A DNA stretch of 64,000 nt. Source: Thermoplasmata archaeon. GTDB lineage: Archaea > Thermoplasmatota > Thermoplasmata > Thermoplasmatales > GCA-001856825. The stretch is taken from the NCBI GenBank assembly GCA_021792255.1, contig JAJYUZ010000003.1:73405-137404 (forward strand). Direction: 5' to 3'. Positions 25,404 through 33,933 of this stretch are shown here, in pieces; within the stretch, counting starts at the first letter, position 1, and every line of letters starts with the position of its first letter. The translations under genes were made by a program, and so were the position numbers. Below the pieces are notes generated by a model. It was given only the letters and a program-made list of their open reading frames with translations, was not told where the DNA came from and searched no databases.

Positions 25404-27254
25404 ATGGATCTATCTGTTCTTCTGACCTTTCTGATCTTTGGACTTCCTTTGATCGGTTTTCCGTTCGTGATAGGCATTGGGTATATCAAGAAAAATTACT
25501 CAATGTATCTCGGGACTTCTCTCATTTTCCTTTCTTTCCTGATCTCCGTCTACGTTTTCTTCACATATACCGTTAAGGGAATTGCGATACTGTACAACTT
25601 CAACTGGCTTCCCTCCCTCCCGGCCGTAATACCTGTAGGAGTCTATGCGGACAATCTGTCGATGATAATGGCCCTGATGGTATCGTTCGTCGGCTTCCTG
25701 ATCATCTTGTTCTCAGTGGGTTACATGAAAGAGGATCCCAACAGGCACGTTTTCTTCGGTGAAATGGTCCTCTTCACTTCGTCGATGCTCGGACTGGTCC
25801 TGGCTTCTTCTCTCATTATGCTGTTCATATTCTGGGAGCTCGTTGGTCTCTGTTCTTACCTGTTGATAGGCTTCTGGTACTACAAGCCGAATGCTGCTTC
25901 CGCCGCAAAAAAGGCGTTCATCGTCACGAGAGTAGGAGACGTGTTCTTTATAGCAGGAATAGGCGCCGCTATCCTCTATTCTTCGGGCGGAGCTCTCTCC
26001 GTCGCGGGGTTGAGCTCGATCCATCTGGTTTGGCAGAAGACGATAGTCTCTCTTCTATTATTCGGAGGAGCCATAGGCAAGAGCGCTCAGTTCCCGTTGC
26101 ACGTCTGGATCCCGGATGCCATGGAAGGGCCCACGACAGTTTCGGCCCTCATCCACGCTGCGACCATGGTCACCGCTGGAGTGTACCTGATAGCTAGGAC
26201 TTACAGCCTCTTCACTCCAACCTCGCTGACCGTGGTGCTTTACGTGGGTGCATTCACCATCATTCTGTCCGGTTTGATTGGCATAGTGGTGAACGATATC
26301 AAGCGTATACTCGCATACTCGACTATCAGCCAGATAGGATACATGGTCGCTGCACTTGGACTCGGGTTGGGTGCTACCAGCATTGGTCTCTCGATATACC
26401 AGCTGGAGGCTCACGCCTTCTTCAAAGCGCTTCTCTTCCTCTCAGCGGGTTCAATTCTACACGCAATTCTGAACGTCAGGGATATCAACAAGATGGGTGG
26501 ACTGTGGAAGAAGATGCCAATAACAGTCACTTCGATGTTCATCGGTGCTCTCGCACTCTCTGGATTTCCTCTCACCGCGGGTTTCTTCAGCAAGGACGTC
26601 ATAATCTCCACGAGCTATGGTGTTTCTATACTCGCGTGGATACTGCTTGCAATCGGCGGCTTCCTGACCGCACTCTACTCTTTCAGAATGTTTTTCAGGG
26701 TCGCTCTTGGAAAGCCAAGGAGCAACCCCGCGGAGCACGCACACGAATCGAGTACGATCATGCTCATCCCCATCCTGATACTCGCCGTGTTCAGTCTGAT
26801 ATTTGGAGTATTCCAGGGAGGGTTTTACACGTTCCTTGGAGGCAGCCCCGTATCCTTGTCGACCATGGACATCGTCCCGGTCGTCTTGATGCTAGGAGGT
26901 ATGGGATTAGCCTACTTCGCGTGGGGAAGGAATTCCACCATCCCAGAAAAAGTTGCCAACGGAGCAAGGGATTTCTACCTCTTGGTTAAGAACAAATTCT
27001 TTATCGACGCTTTCTTCACGAACGTCATTGCGGAACGAGGAATTCTTGGTCTTTCGGCGGTTTCTGATGGCTTTGAAAGGAAGGCAATAGAGGGTCTCGT
27101 TGATGCCTCGGGAAAACTCTTCCAGAATTCTGGTAAGGTCTTGCGGAAGTTCCAGACCGGGCTCGCGAGACAGTACGCTCTCATTATCCTGATCGGACTG
27201 ATCCTGGCACTAGTACTCCTGAGAATATTCATCTTGACGGGGGTGATACATTGA
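25404..27254 (+). CDS. nuoL: NADH:quinone oxidoreductase-like subunit L
   Basis: A 616-residue antiporter-like proton pump subunit with about 15 or more helices. FIFWELVGLCSYLLIGFWY holds the helix V glutamate, GKSAQFPLHVWIPDAMEGPT and ALIHAATMVTAGVYL the central lysine/histidine region, and the long C-terminal part (residues about 500-616) supplies the lateral helix that runs along the membrane arm. The frame opens at GTG 25395 within nuoK; I prefer ATG 25404, which follows a GAGGTGG ribosome-binding stretch and starts just after the nuoK stop. TTGA overlap with nuoM. Confidence 0.95.
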   Translation: MDLSVLLTFLIFGLPLIGFPFVIGIGYIKKNYSMYLGTSLIFLSFLISVYVFFTYTVKGIAILYNFNWLPSLPAVIPVGVYADNLSMIMALMVSFVGFLIILFSVGYMKEDPNRHVFFGEMVLFTSSMLGLVLASSLIMLFIFWELVGLCSYLLIGFWYYKPNAASAAKKAFIVTRVGDVFFIAGIGAAILYSSGGALSVAGLSSIHLVWQKTIVSLLLFGGAIGKSAQFPLHVWIPDAMEGPTTVSALIHAATMVTAGVYLIARTYSLFTPTSLTVVLYVGAFTIILSGLIGIVVNDIKRILAYSTISQIGYMVAALGLGLGATSIGLSIYQLEAHAFFKALLFLSAGSILHAILNVRDINKMGGLWKKMPITVTSMFIGALALSGFPLTAGFFSKDVIISTSYGVSILAWILLAIGGFLTALYSFRMFFRVALGKPRSNPAEHAHESSTIMLIPILILAVFSLIFGVFQGGFYTFLGGSPVSLSTMDIVPVVLMLGGMGLAYFAWGRNSTIPEKVANGARDFYLLVKNKFFIDAFFTNVIAERGILGLSAVSDGFERKAIEGLVDASGKLFQNSGKVLRKFQTGLARQYALIILIGLILALVLLRIFILTGVIH

Positions 27255-28705
27255 TCTTCCAGCTTAGCTATCTCCTTCTGATCCTGGTCTTAGTTATCCT
27301 GGCCTCGATAATCGCAAGGGGAAAGGTTCCAAGATACCTCACGATCCTGTTCTCCTCCATAGTTTTCTTCTTCGTGGTTCTAAACGACATGACCTTGACG
27401 AAGTTTGACTATGGAACCCTGTCAATTCTGTCACTCTCATTCCAGCTGAACTTTGTGAGTTCGGTATTACTCATACTCGTATCCTTCGTTGGGGTATTCG
27501 TGGCGTTAAGGTACAGAAGTTCGCCTGGATTCTTCATACTACTCCAGTTTCTGTTCTTCTCCCTGATAGGTCTCTTCACCTCGAGAGACTTCATCGTCTT
27601 CTACATATTCTGGGAAATGGTCCTCATCCCCTCGTTCTTCGTCATAGGAATATGGGGAGGTAAGAACAAGAATTACGCAGCAATGAAGTTCTTCATCTAC
27701 ACTCACGTCGGATCGGTTTTCATGCTTCTGGCAATATTCACGATGTTCTTTACGGAAGGTGCTTCCAACTTTTCTATGGTCACTCTGACATCCGGATTCA
27801 GGCTCGTTCCCGCACCTTACCAGGCTTTCGTAATATTCGGCTTCCTATTCGCCTTCCTGATAAAACTCCCAACCGCTCCACTACACTCGTGGTTGCCTGA
27901 TGCATACGTGGAAGCTCCCTCAGAGGGAACTGTGTTCATCTCTTCGCTCCTTTCGAAGATGGGTGCCTTTGGGTTGCTGGTCATATTCACCCCAATTTTC
28001 CTGACATCTTCATTTTCTGGCAATTCCGCTGTTCCGATCGTGATCATTGCTCTCGGAATCTTCTCGTTGATTTACTCCGCTCTGGTCGCGCTATACCAGA
28101 AGGACCTGAAGAGGATGATGAGCTACACCAGCATCGGTCACATGTCCTTCATCACTATAGCCGTCGGAGGGTTCCTCTATCTGAACGGGTCAAATCCACT
28201 AGCCTCTCAGCTTCTCTACTACGGTGCCGTGTTCCAGCTCATATCTCACGGAATCATAATAGCGATGATATTCGCCCTAGTCGATACGCTGGAAAAAGCC
28301 GCCGGGACTAGGCAGATACCCTCACTTGGTGGACTGGCAAGAAAACTGCCAGTTCTTTCGTTCCTCATCCTGGCTGCTTTCCTGGCTTCCGTCGCAATTC
28401 CTGGGTTCTCAGGTTTTGTGGGGGAAATCTCCATTCTCCTAGGAGCCTACGCCGTCCTGAAGTACTACCTGATATTCGTGCTGATTGGAGTGGTGTTGAC
28501 AGCATCCTATCACGTGTTCGCGCTTCAGAGGACTATTTTCGGACCCTATAACGAATTTCTCGGAAACATCAGCGCGAAGAGGGAAGAACTCATAGTGTCG
28601 ATACTGCCACTGGCGTTGATCTTCATCCTCGGCATATACCCCGCGTTAATCTTCCACATATTCAACATTCAAGTGATCCAATTTTCTGGAGGGATTCATC
28701 CATGA
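27251..28705 (+). CDS. nuoM: NADH:quinone oxidoreductase-like subunit M
   Basis: A 484-residue antiporter-like subunit. FYIFWEMVLIPSFFVIGIWG has the conserved glutamate, IKLPTAPLHSWLPDAYVEAP and EGTVFISSLLSKMGAFGLL the central proton path, and YQKDLKRMMSYTSIGHM a further family motif. The start is TTG 27251 in a TTGA overlap with the nuoL stop. One of three large pumping subunits of the operon. Confidence 0.95.
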   Translation: MIFQLSYLLLILVLVILASIIARGKVPRYLTILFSSIVFFFVVLNDMTLTKFDYGTLSILSLSFQLNFVSSVLLILVSFVGVFVALRYRSSPGFFILLQFLFFSLIGLFTSRDFIVFYIFWEMVLIPSFFVIGIWGGKNKNYAAMKFFIYTHVGSVFMLLAIFTMFFTEGASNFSMVTLTSGFRLVPAPYQAFVIFGFLFAFLIKLPTAPLHSWLPDAYVEAPSEGTVFISSLLSKMGAFGLLVIFTPIFLTSSFSGNSAVPIVIIALGIFSLIYSALVALYQKDLKRMMSYTSIGHMSFITIAVGGFLYLNGSNPLASQLLYYGAVFQLISHGIIIAMIFALVDTLEKAAGTRQIPSLGGLARKLPVLSFLILAAFLASVAIPGFSGFVGEISILLGAYAVLKYYLIFVLIGVVLTASYHVFALQRTIFGPYNEFLGNISAKREELIVSILPLALIFILGIYPALIFHIFNIQVIQFSGGIHP

Positions 28706-30114
28706 CAATATTGGGAAACTACGACTACCTTTGGAACGTGTTCATCCTGTTTATAGGCGCATTCGTTGTCCTGTTTACTAGTCTCGTTACCGAGAAGAGA
28801 GCCGTGTTGGTGACTATGGGAGCTGCGTTTGCTGTCGTCTCACTGATGCTGACGTTCGCTCAGTATTACGGTGGCGTTCCGATCGGAGGCACCCTGATCT
28901 TCTTGACGGGTTACTCGAAACTATTTTTCATAGCAATCCTGATCCCCGGACTCCTGTCACTAATCGGTATCCTCAGGTCTCCCTCGAGCGCAAAACCGGG
29001 TCTGATGATATTCATCTTTCTCGTGTCACTGGGATTCATGCTCCTGGCCATTTCTTCCTTCAATCTGTTGTTCATATTCGTCGCATTCGAAGGCGTTTCC
29101 ATTCCCACTTACGTGCTCGCTGCTTACGGAAAATCTGAGAGCGAGCTTGAGGCCGCAATCAAGTACTTCATCATAGGTGCGTTCTCCACGGGACTCATCA
29201 TCTTCGGTATATCCCTCTATTACATTGCTACCGGTACCCTGCAGCTCGGAGCCGTCCCTAACTTCCACAGCATCTACTTCCTCTCAATGGGTCTGCTGAT
29301 ATTCGGACTTGGATTCAAGCTCGCGATATTCCCCCTGCACGGATGGGCCATAGACACTTACACTGGTACCTCCAATTCCATCTCTTCGTACCTGAGCACC
29401 AGCTCAAAGATCATGACGCTCATAGTCTTGCTTAACGTCCTCTTCACTTCCCCCCTCTTCTTTAGCTACCTGAAGATTATCTTTGCAATCATCGCAATTC
29501 TCACGATGACTTTCGGCAACGTGGTCGCGATATCCCAGAACAACGTAAAGAGGATGCTGGCTTATTCATCGATTGCACAGGCCGGTTACCTTTCCGTAGT
29601 GTTTCTGGTCGCCGGTACAGGCGCCATAAATCTGGCACTAATCAGCCTCTTCATGTACGCACTTGCTTATGGGTTCATGAAGGGAGGATCCTTCCTCGCC
29701 CTGGACAGCTTGGGCAACTACGATATCGAGAACTTTTCAGGAATGTGGAAGAGGAACCCCGCTTACGCGGTATCTTTCGCGATACTCCTGCTCTCTCTGG
29801 CCGGCTTCCCGGGTACCCTGGGTTTCATAGGAAAATACTTCCTGTTCCTCTCGGTTCTATCTACCAAAACGGCCCTGGCATTTCTGGTCGTGATCATTTC
29901 TGTCATCAATTCGGTTGCTTCCTTTTACTACTATGGCAGGGTGATAATGTACATGTTCTGGAGGAAGGGCACAGAAGAAAAGGTTCCGAACAATTACATT
30001 CTTTATGCTTCCGCACTGTTCACCGTTCTTTTGGGAGTCCTTTATTTCGTCGTGTTTTCGTACGCGCAGAGCATCCTTCCTGCGATAACGACATTCCTAT
30101 CTGGAGGGCTATAG
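28702..30114 (+). CDS. nuoN: NADH:quinone oxidoreductase-like subunit N
   Basis: A 470-residue antiporter-like subunit. FIFVAFEGVSIPTYVLAAYG holds the helix V glutamate, FKLAIFPLHGWAIDTYTGT the central region, and SQNNVKRMLAYSSIAQAGYL another family motif. ATGA overlap with nuoM. It is the last recognised complex I subunit; two small genes of unknown function continue the operon with zero and 4-bp spacing. Confidence 0.94.
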   Translation: MTILGNYDYLWNVFILFIGAFVVLFTSLVTEKRAVLVTMGAAFAVVSLMLTFAQYYGGVPIGGTLIFLTGYSKLFFIAILIPGLLSLIGILRSPSSAKPGLMIFIFLVSLGFMLLAISSFNLLFIFVAFEGVSIPTYVLAAYGKSESELEAAIKYFIIGAFSTGLIIFGISLYYIATGTLQLGAVPNFHSIYFLSMGLLIFGLGFKLAIFPLHGWAIDTYTGTSNSISSYLSTSSKIMTLIVLLNVLFTSPLFFSYLKIIFAIIAILTMTFGNVVAISQNNVKRMLAYSSIAQAGYLSVVFLVAGTGAINLALISLFMYALAYGFMKGGSFLALDSLGNYDIENFSGMWKRNPAYAVSFAILLLSLAGFPGTLGFIGKYFLFLSVLSTKTALAFLVVIISVINSVASFYYYGRVIMYMFWRKGTEEKVPNNYILYASALFTVLLGVLYFVVFSYAQSILPAITTFLSGGL

Positions 30115-30414
30115 ATGTTGGAACAGGCGTACTTCCAGATGTACGAGACAGAGATGATCGGAGGAGAGATCAAGAGAGCCGTTCACTTCCTGGAGAGAGC
30201 CTCAAAAGGCAAGGGTTTCTATTCTCAGGTCTCGCAAGTATTCCTCGATGCGCTGAAGAACCACACCGAACCGGAGGAAGTCAAGCAGAAGGTTATGGAC
30301 ATCCAAGGCGATGAGGAAGAGAAACTCGCGATATACCTTAGATTCCTCTATTCGGTCAACAGGTACGACGTATCGTATCCAAAGTACGATTCAAAGAGGT
30401 GCGACGACAGATGA
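30115..30414 (+). CDS. Unknown 99-residue soluble protein in the nuo operon
   Basis: A 99-residue, charged, all-helical protein with no membrane segment and no cysteine cluster (one cysteine near the C-terminus). Its ATG directly follows the nuoN stop with no spacer, and its stop overlaps the next small gene as ATGA, so it is firmly within the nuo transcript. Sequence features: a Glu/Lys-rich helix (EMIGGEIKRAVHFLERASKG), then EPEEVKQKVMDIQGDEEEK and a Tyr/Arg-rich tail. I recognise no family. Position suggests a role in assembly, stability or electron input of a complex I that lacks NuoEFG; that is inference. Confidence 0.75.
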   Translation: MLEQAYFQMYETEMIGGEIKRAVHFLERASKGKGFYSQVSQVFLDALKNHTEPEEVKQKVMDIQGDEEEKLAIYLRFLYSVNRYDVSYPKYDSKRCDDR

Positions 30415-30620
30415 CTGAGGATTTCGAGCTGCTGCGCAAACTCAAGTTGGAAGGACAGGAGATCGTATTCTCTCAGGAGAAGAAAAGGATGATACTGCTG
30501 AGCGAATTGTGGGACAGCTCCAAGACCAAGATCATGGAAGAACTCTCCCAGAAATATGGCATAGAGAGCAGAGAGAAATTTCAGGAATTCAAGGAAAAGT
30601 ACAACCTTACTGACTACTGA
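30411..30620 (+). CDS. Unknown 69-residue soluble protein, last gene of the nuo operon
   Basis: A 69-residue, highly charged helical protein (MTEDFELLRKLKLEGQ at the start, ending in KYNLTDY). The start ATG 30411 overlaps the preceding stop (ATGA); a frame-internal ATG at 30399 is less likely. No cysteines or membrane segments. Heptad-like spacing of L and I suggests a helical hairpin or coiled coil. Its last 14 bp overlap the 3' end of a convergent zinc-ribbon gene. Function unknown; always with the previous gene here, so the two may act together. Confidence 0.7.
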   Translation: MTEDFELLRKLKLEGQEIVFSQEKKRMILLSELWDSSKTKIMEELSQKYGIESREKFQEFKEKYNLTDY

Positions 30621-30813
30621 ACGACTCGAGTGTCCTGCGAGTCTCATTGTATGGAATCTTCTTGTTGCCGGAGTGCATGTTTCCTTCCATCCAGGAATCA
30701 AGATCCTCCTCGTTTCGAAGTCTAATCCTCTTTATTTCCCACAAGCAGTCATGACAATACAATCCAGAGACGACCACGCTACCGCATATTAAACAGTGGG
30801 AAGAAACCATCAT
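30607..30813 (-). CDS. Small zinc-ribbon protein (68 aa)
   Basis: A 68-residue protein with two cysteine pairs, CLIC at 7-10 and CHDC at 20-23, close enough to bind one zinc, followed by a charged helix (IKRIRLRNEEDLDSWM) and a basic tail. It looks like a small zinc finger protein of archaeal type. The gene converges on the nuo operon with a 14-bp overlap of 3' ends, so the two transcripts could pair in their tails. A start at 30810 (second ATG) is equally possible. Function unknown. Confidence 0.6.
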   Translation of the reverse strand: MMVSSHCLICGSVVVSGLYCHDCLWEIKRIRLRNEEDLDSWMEGNMHSGNKKIPYNETRRTLESFSSQ

Positions 30814-30918
30814 GAGAAAAGGATGGACCGTTAATAAATTTTGTCTATCTCCTTTGAAGGAATGTCAAAAAAAATCATGCGTTAGCATTAATTTGAGAAC
30901 GTAAAATGGACGCTCGAC

Positions 30919-31470
30919 TCAATCGCCCCATCTCTTTATCAGTTTATTTTCTACACCGATTATATCGAACACCCTTGAAGTCACGAAGCTCAACAGATCC
31001 TCCAGCTTAGCCGGTCCGTGATAGAATCCTGGACTGGCAGGGAGGATGTAAGCACCGGCTTCTGAGAGGGTGAGGAGATTTCTCAGGTGTATCGTACTTA
31101 GTGGCATTTCTCTGAACACAATCACCAATTTCCTCCTCTCTTTCAGAGCTATCGATGCCACTCTCGTAACTAGATTGTCTGAAATTCCAGCTGCTATTTT
31201 GCCGATGGTGTTCATAGAAGCGGGAGCTATGATGAGCGCATCGTACTTGTGAGAACCTGATGCCACTGGTGACCCAAAATCGTCTTCGTCGTACGATTCG
31301 TCTGCGTAACTCTTCAGGGTCTTTTCGTTAACTCTTCCTTTCAGTTCATATCTTGCAACTTCTAGCGCACCATTTGATATTATCAGGACCTTCTTAGAAG
31401 GAAGCTTCTTTAAAATATCCACTCCGTATGCTAAGCCAGATGCGCCCGTTATGGCCAAGACGTATTCCAT
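30919..31470 (-). CDS. ubiX: Flavin prenyltransferase (UbiX/PAD1 family)
   Basis: A 183-residue flavoprotein that joins a dimethylallyl group to FMN to make the prenylated cofactor of UbiD decarboxylases. It has the start LAITGASGLAYGVDILKKL, APASMNTIGKIAAGISDNL and the LVIVFREMPLSTIHLRNL motif with the REMPLS active-site arginine and serine, and PASPGFYHGP. It starts 20 bases below the stop of the polyprenyl synthase gene on the same strand; the pairing fits prenyl-substrate chemistry and quinone synthesis. No ubiD is visible in this window. Confidence 0.92.
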   Translation of the reverse strand: MEYVLAITGASGLAYGVDILKKLPSKKVLIISNGALEVARYELKGRVNEKTLKSYADESYDEDDFGSPVASGSHKYDALIIAPASMNTIGKIAAGISDNLVTRVASIALKERRKLVIVFREMPLSTIHLRNLLTLSEAGAYILPASPGFYHGPAKLEDLLSFVTSRVFDIIGVENKLIKRWGD

Positions 31471-31489
31471 GGTCGACTATCAACAAAGC

Positions 31490-32395
31490 CTATAGATATT
31501 TTCTCAAGTCTTCTTCGTCGAAATACGCCGCTATTATTTTCTTGATGTAGTTGATTTTTTCGAATTCTGAGAGCGCCTGAATCGCATCTCTGACATGTTG
31601 TAACATCATCTGAATAGATCTTTCGATTGCGTTCTTCTTGCTTTCCCCTTCATTTTCGAGAATCGACACTATGTTTGGCCTATTGAAAGCCTTGTCATCG
31701 TTTCCCGGCCTCCTGCCGAGTTCGAAAGAGCCTATCGAGTTGATTACATCGTCCCTGACCTGGAATGCGATGCCTAGCGACTCCCCCGCCCTGGAAAGCC
31801 CACCGATTACACCTTCGCCCATTTTTTCGCTGACCGCTGCGATGCTTATGGAAGCGGAAATTAGAGATGCCGTTTTCTTCTTTGCGATCTCCATGTAATT
31901 TTCGTGCGTCATATTGATGCTCTTCCTCTGAGTGCAGAAGTCCATGGATTCCCCGTCGCACATGAGAAAAGCGGCTTCGGCTATCCTCTTGACTACATTC
32001 TCCCCATATGGAGCGGAAAGAGCAACTGCCCTCGAGATCAGAGCGTCGCCTGCAAGTATCGCATTTTCAATCCCATATCTCTTATGAACTGTTTCTATTC
32101 CGCGTCTTGTGTCATCCTTGTCAATTATGTCATCATGGACCAGTGATGAGATATGGAGGTACTCAATCGCTATTGCTAGATTGACAAATTTCATAGAATT
32201 AAGTCCGACAGACTCGGCACCGACAAAAACCAACGTAGGTCTAAGTAGCTTCCCATTCACATTCAATAGGTGAAAGGTCGACTTTTCAAGGTTTTTGCTG
32301 GAAAAACTCCAGTAAAACTTTCCGCTTAGGTCATTCTTAACCTCTTGAAGTGCAACCATGGAATTTTCGCTTATGTGAAGCATATTCATGGACAC
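31490..32395 (-). CDS. Polyprenyl diphosphate synthase (GGPP/FPP synthase type)
   Basis: A 301-residue trans-isoprenyl diphosphate synthase. The first Asp-rich motif is DDIID at 88-92 (HDDIIDKDD); the second is DDVIN at 215-219 (FQVRDDVIN), where the last Asp of the usual DDxxD is Asn. GKLLRPTLV and CDGESMDF are other conserved parts. It makes C15-C20 or longer chains for ether lipids and quinones; chain length cannot be set with confidence. Start at 32395 with internal ATG at 32386 as alternative. Probably leads an operon with ubiX and is divergent from a GNAT gene 55 bases away. Confidence 0.88.
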   Translation of the reverse strand: MSMNMLHISENSMVALQEVKNDLSGKFYWSFSSKNLEKSTFHLLNVNGKLLRPTLVFVGAESVGLNSMKFVNLAIAIEYLHISSLVHDDIIDKDDTRRGIETVHKRYGIENAILAGDALISRAVALSAPYGENVVKRIAEAAFLMCDGESMDFCTQRKSINMTHENYMEIAKKKTASLISASISIAAVSEKMGEGVIGGLSRAGESLGIAFQVRDDVINSIGSFELGRRPGNDDKAFNRPNIVSILENEGESKKNAIERSIQMMLQHVRDAIQALSEFEKINYIKKIIAAYFDEEDLRKYL

Positions 32396-32450
32396 CCCAA
32401 TATCACAATAAAATAGTTAAATATTGTCTGATTAGGTGCCTGAAACAATA

Positions 32451-33245
32451 ATGGCTATAGAAGTCAAGAAATTAGAAGGATGGTTCGAAAAGCAGAAGCT
32501 GATGAAAATCCTGAAAAACGACTATGATAACTTCTATATGCTATTTGACCTGGACAATTTCAATTTCCTACTGGGAAACAGCTCCTTTCTCTATTCAAAG
32601 GTGAATAATGAGATCACAGGCGTTCTTCTAAACTACTACCATTCGTCTGGCTTCAAGGACATTTGGCTCTATGGGGACATTGAGTCGACCTCGAGCCTGC
32701 TCGGCTACGTGGATAAGAGTTCATCTGTCATCCACGTAAGGTTTAACGACAACCTCAAAATCTTTGACGGCTCGCCGAAGGTTTACAGAGAATACTGTAT
32801 GGTGAACGAGAGACCTGCTGGTAATCGTGACGAAAACGTAAAGCTTCTCACACAGGACAAGTATGTCCAGTACTCAAAGCTGATTTCTCAATGGTCAAAT
32901 ACTCGTTTCAAGACGATGGAACAAGACGAGTATCGCAATCTCTTGAATTATAGCACAATCTATGGCTATTTTATAGACGGCGATCTGGTAAGTGTCGCCA
33001 CTCTGGGAGCGGTATGGAAGGACTGGTTTGTCGTATCCTCTGTTTTCACTGATCCCAGCTGCAGAAACAAGGGATATGTCCAAAAATTAATCTCATCGAT
33101 GCTTGAGCATTACAGCAATCTGGACAAGGCAATTCTTTTCGTCAATAAGGAAAATGCACCTGCAGTCAAGGCTTATACGAACCTTGGTTTTCGTATATAT
33201 TCGGAGGATCTGTGGGTCGATTATGCAACGGGACTCGTTCCTTGA
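32451..33245 (+). CDS. GNAT-family N-acetyltransferase
   Basis: A 264-residue protein whose C-terminal third is a GNAT domain: VSSVFTDPSCRNKGYVQKLISSML has the acetyl-CoA binding R/Q-x-x-G-x/A pattern (here C-R-N-K-G-Y) and FVNKENAPAVKAYTNLGFRIYSE the final strand and helix. The N-terminal 150 residues look like a second, degenerate GNAT-like half. A GTG at 32436 is in frame upstream, but the TATA-like TTAAATATT (32417-32425) would place the transcript start near 32445, so ATG 32451 is preferred. The substrate is unknown. Confidence 0.8.
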   Translation: MAIEVKKLEGWFEKQKLMKILKNDYDNFYMLFDLDNFNFLLGNSSFLYSKVNNEITGVLLNYYHSSGFKDIWLYGDIESTSSLLGYVDKSSSVIHVRFNDNLKIFDGSPKVYREYCMVNERPAGNRDENVKLLTQDKYVQYSKLISQWSNTRFKTMEQDEYRNLLNYSTIYGYFIDGDLVSVATLGAVWKDWFVVSSVFTDPSCRNKGYVQKLISSMLEHYSNLDKAILFVNKENAPAVKAYTNLGFRIYSEDLWVDYATGLVP

Positions 33246-33507
33246 CACTTGATCCTGAACTCGGTTACTGCCCATTGTCGTGCTTGAAGAAATATTCTAC
33301 TTTGTGTCTTCCGCTAATGGCTGTACAATTTCTTCCACAGGAGTAGGATCACTGCACCGGGCTTGTGAATAGAAGTATGAAGAGATAGAAGATAGTTCAT
33401 CGGTTAGGAACTTCTCCTCGCAAACCGGGCGGACATTCATTATCTTTTCAATCGAAGTTGCGTTGTAAAGTTGTTGTTCTTTTGCAAATTAATGGCAAGA
33501 AGAAAGT

Positions 33508-33515
33508 CAATATAC
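33508..33515 (+). promoter_or_regulatory. TATA-like element of the tRNA-Leu gene
   Basis: CAATATAC lies about 25 nt upstream of the tRNA 5' end at 33536, the normal position of an archaeal box A. The rest of the gene-free stretch 33246-33535 shows no further gene or repeat that I can support. Confidence 0.4.
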
Positions 33516-33535
33516 TCTTAGCCAATTGAAGGCGA

Positions 33536-33620
33536 GCGGAGGTTGCCGAGCCAGGTCAAAGGTGACAGATTTAGGGTCTGTTCCCGCAGGGGTTCGCCGG
33601 TTCGAATCCGGCCCTCCGCA
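33536..33620 (+). tRNA. tRNA-Leu (anticodon TAG)
   Basis: An 85-nt tRNA. The acceptor GCGGAGG (33536-33542) pairs with CCTCCGC (33613-33619), followed by discriminator A. The D arm contains GCCGAGCCAGGTCAAAGGT. The anticodon arm ACAGA-TTTAGGG-TCTGT gives anticodon TAG, which reads CUN leucine codons. A long class II variable arm (CCCGCAGGGG) and the T arm GCCGG-TTCGAAT-CCGGC follow. CCA is not encoded, as usual in many archaea. No intron is present. A CTTTT tract right after the gene may end transcription. Confidence 0.95.
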
Positions 33621-33768
33621 CTTTTCTGTGTCGTCATTATTATGTAGCTGATCTGCTAGGCCGAAAATTGTGACACTTTCCCCCATGAAAGCAAGGAGAA
33701 TCCTGGACTATATACGACAAATCTCGGTGGCTGAAAGCTGTGTACCTCCTTTCATGTTATTATAAGGA

Positions 33769-33933
33769 GTGGCTAAATGACTGGAAGAGAAGAAGTCAGA
33801 AGTGATAGCAGAAAAAGGCGGGGAAGTAATTGGGAAAGTGGCACAGAAAGGTGTCGGATCGCATCTATCTTTTGTTGGCTTCGTACCTGGTCTTAAGTTG
33901 AATGGCATATCTGGCAATGTTCTGCGTGTTTAG
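33769..33933 (+). pseudogene. Possible decayed small coding sequence after tRNA-Leu
   Basis: From a GTG at 33769, preceded by ATAAGGA, the frame reads VAK, then a TGA at 33778-33780, then about 50 more protein-like codons (LEEKKSEVIAEKGGEVIGKV, further GVGSHLSFVGFVPG) to TAG 33931-33933. Alternatively an ATG at 33777 would join the same frame after a one-base shift. The composition of the frame (Lys, Glu, Gly, Val; hydrophobic Gly-rich tail) looks like a real small protein with one disabling change. I cannot name it. The remaining gene-free stretch 33621-34024 shows nothing else. Confidence 0.3.

Noticed and set aside
30919..32395. Menaquinone or ubiquinone synthesis operon
   Set aside because: Only ubiX and a polyprenyl synthase are together; no ubiD, mqn or men genes accompany them, so the link stays an inference.
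33708..33917. 69-codon minus-strand frame beyond tRNA-Leu
   Set aside because: Its composition (runs of P, T, S) looks like the antisense of the Lys/Glu/Gly-rich frame on the plus strand.
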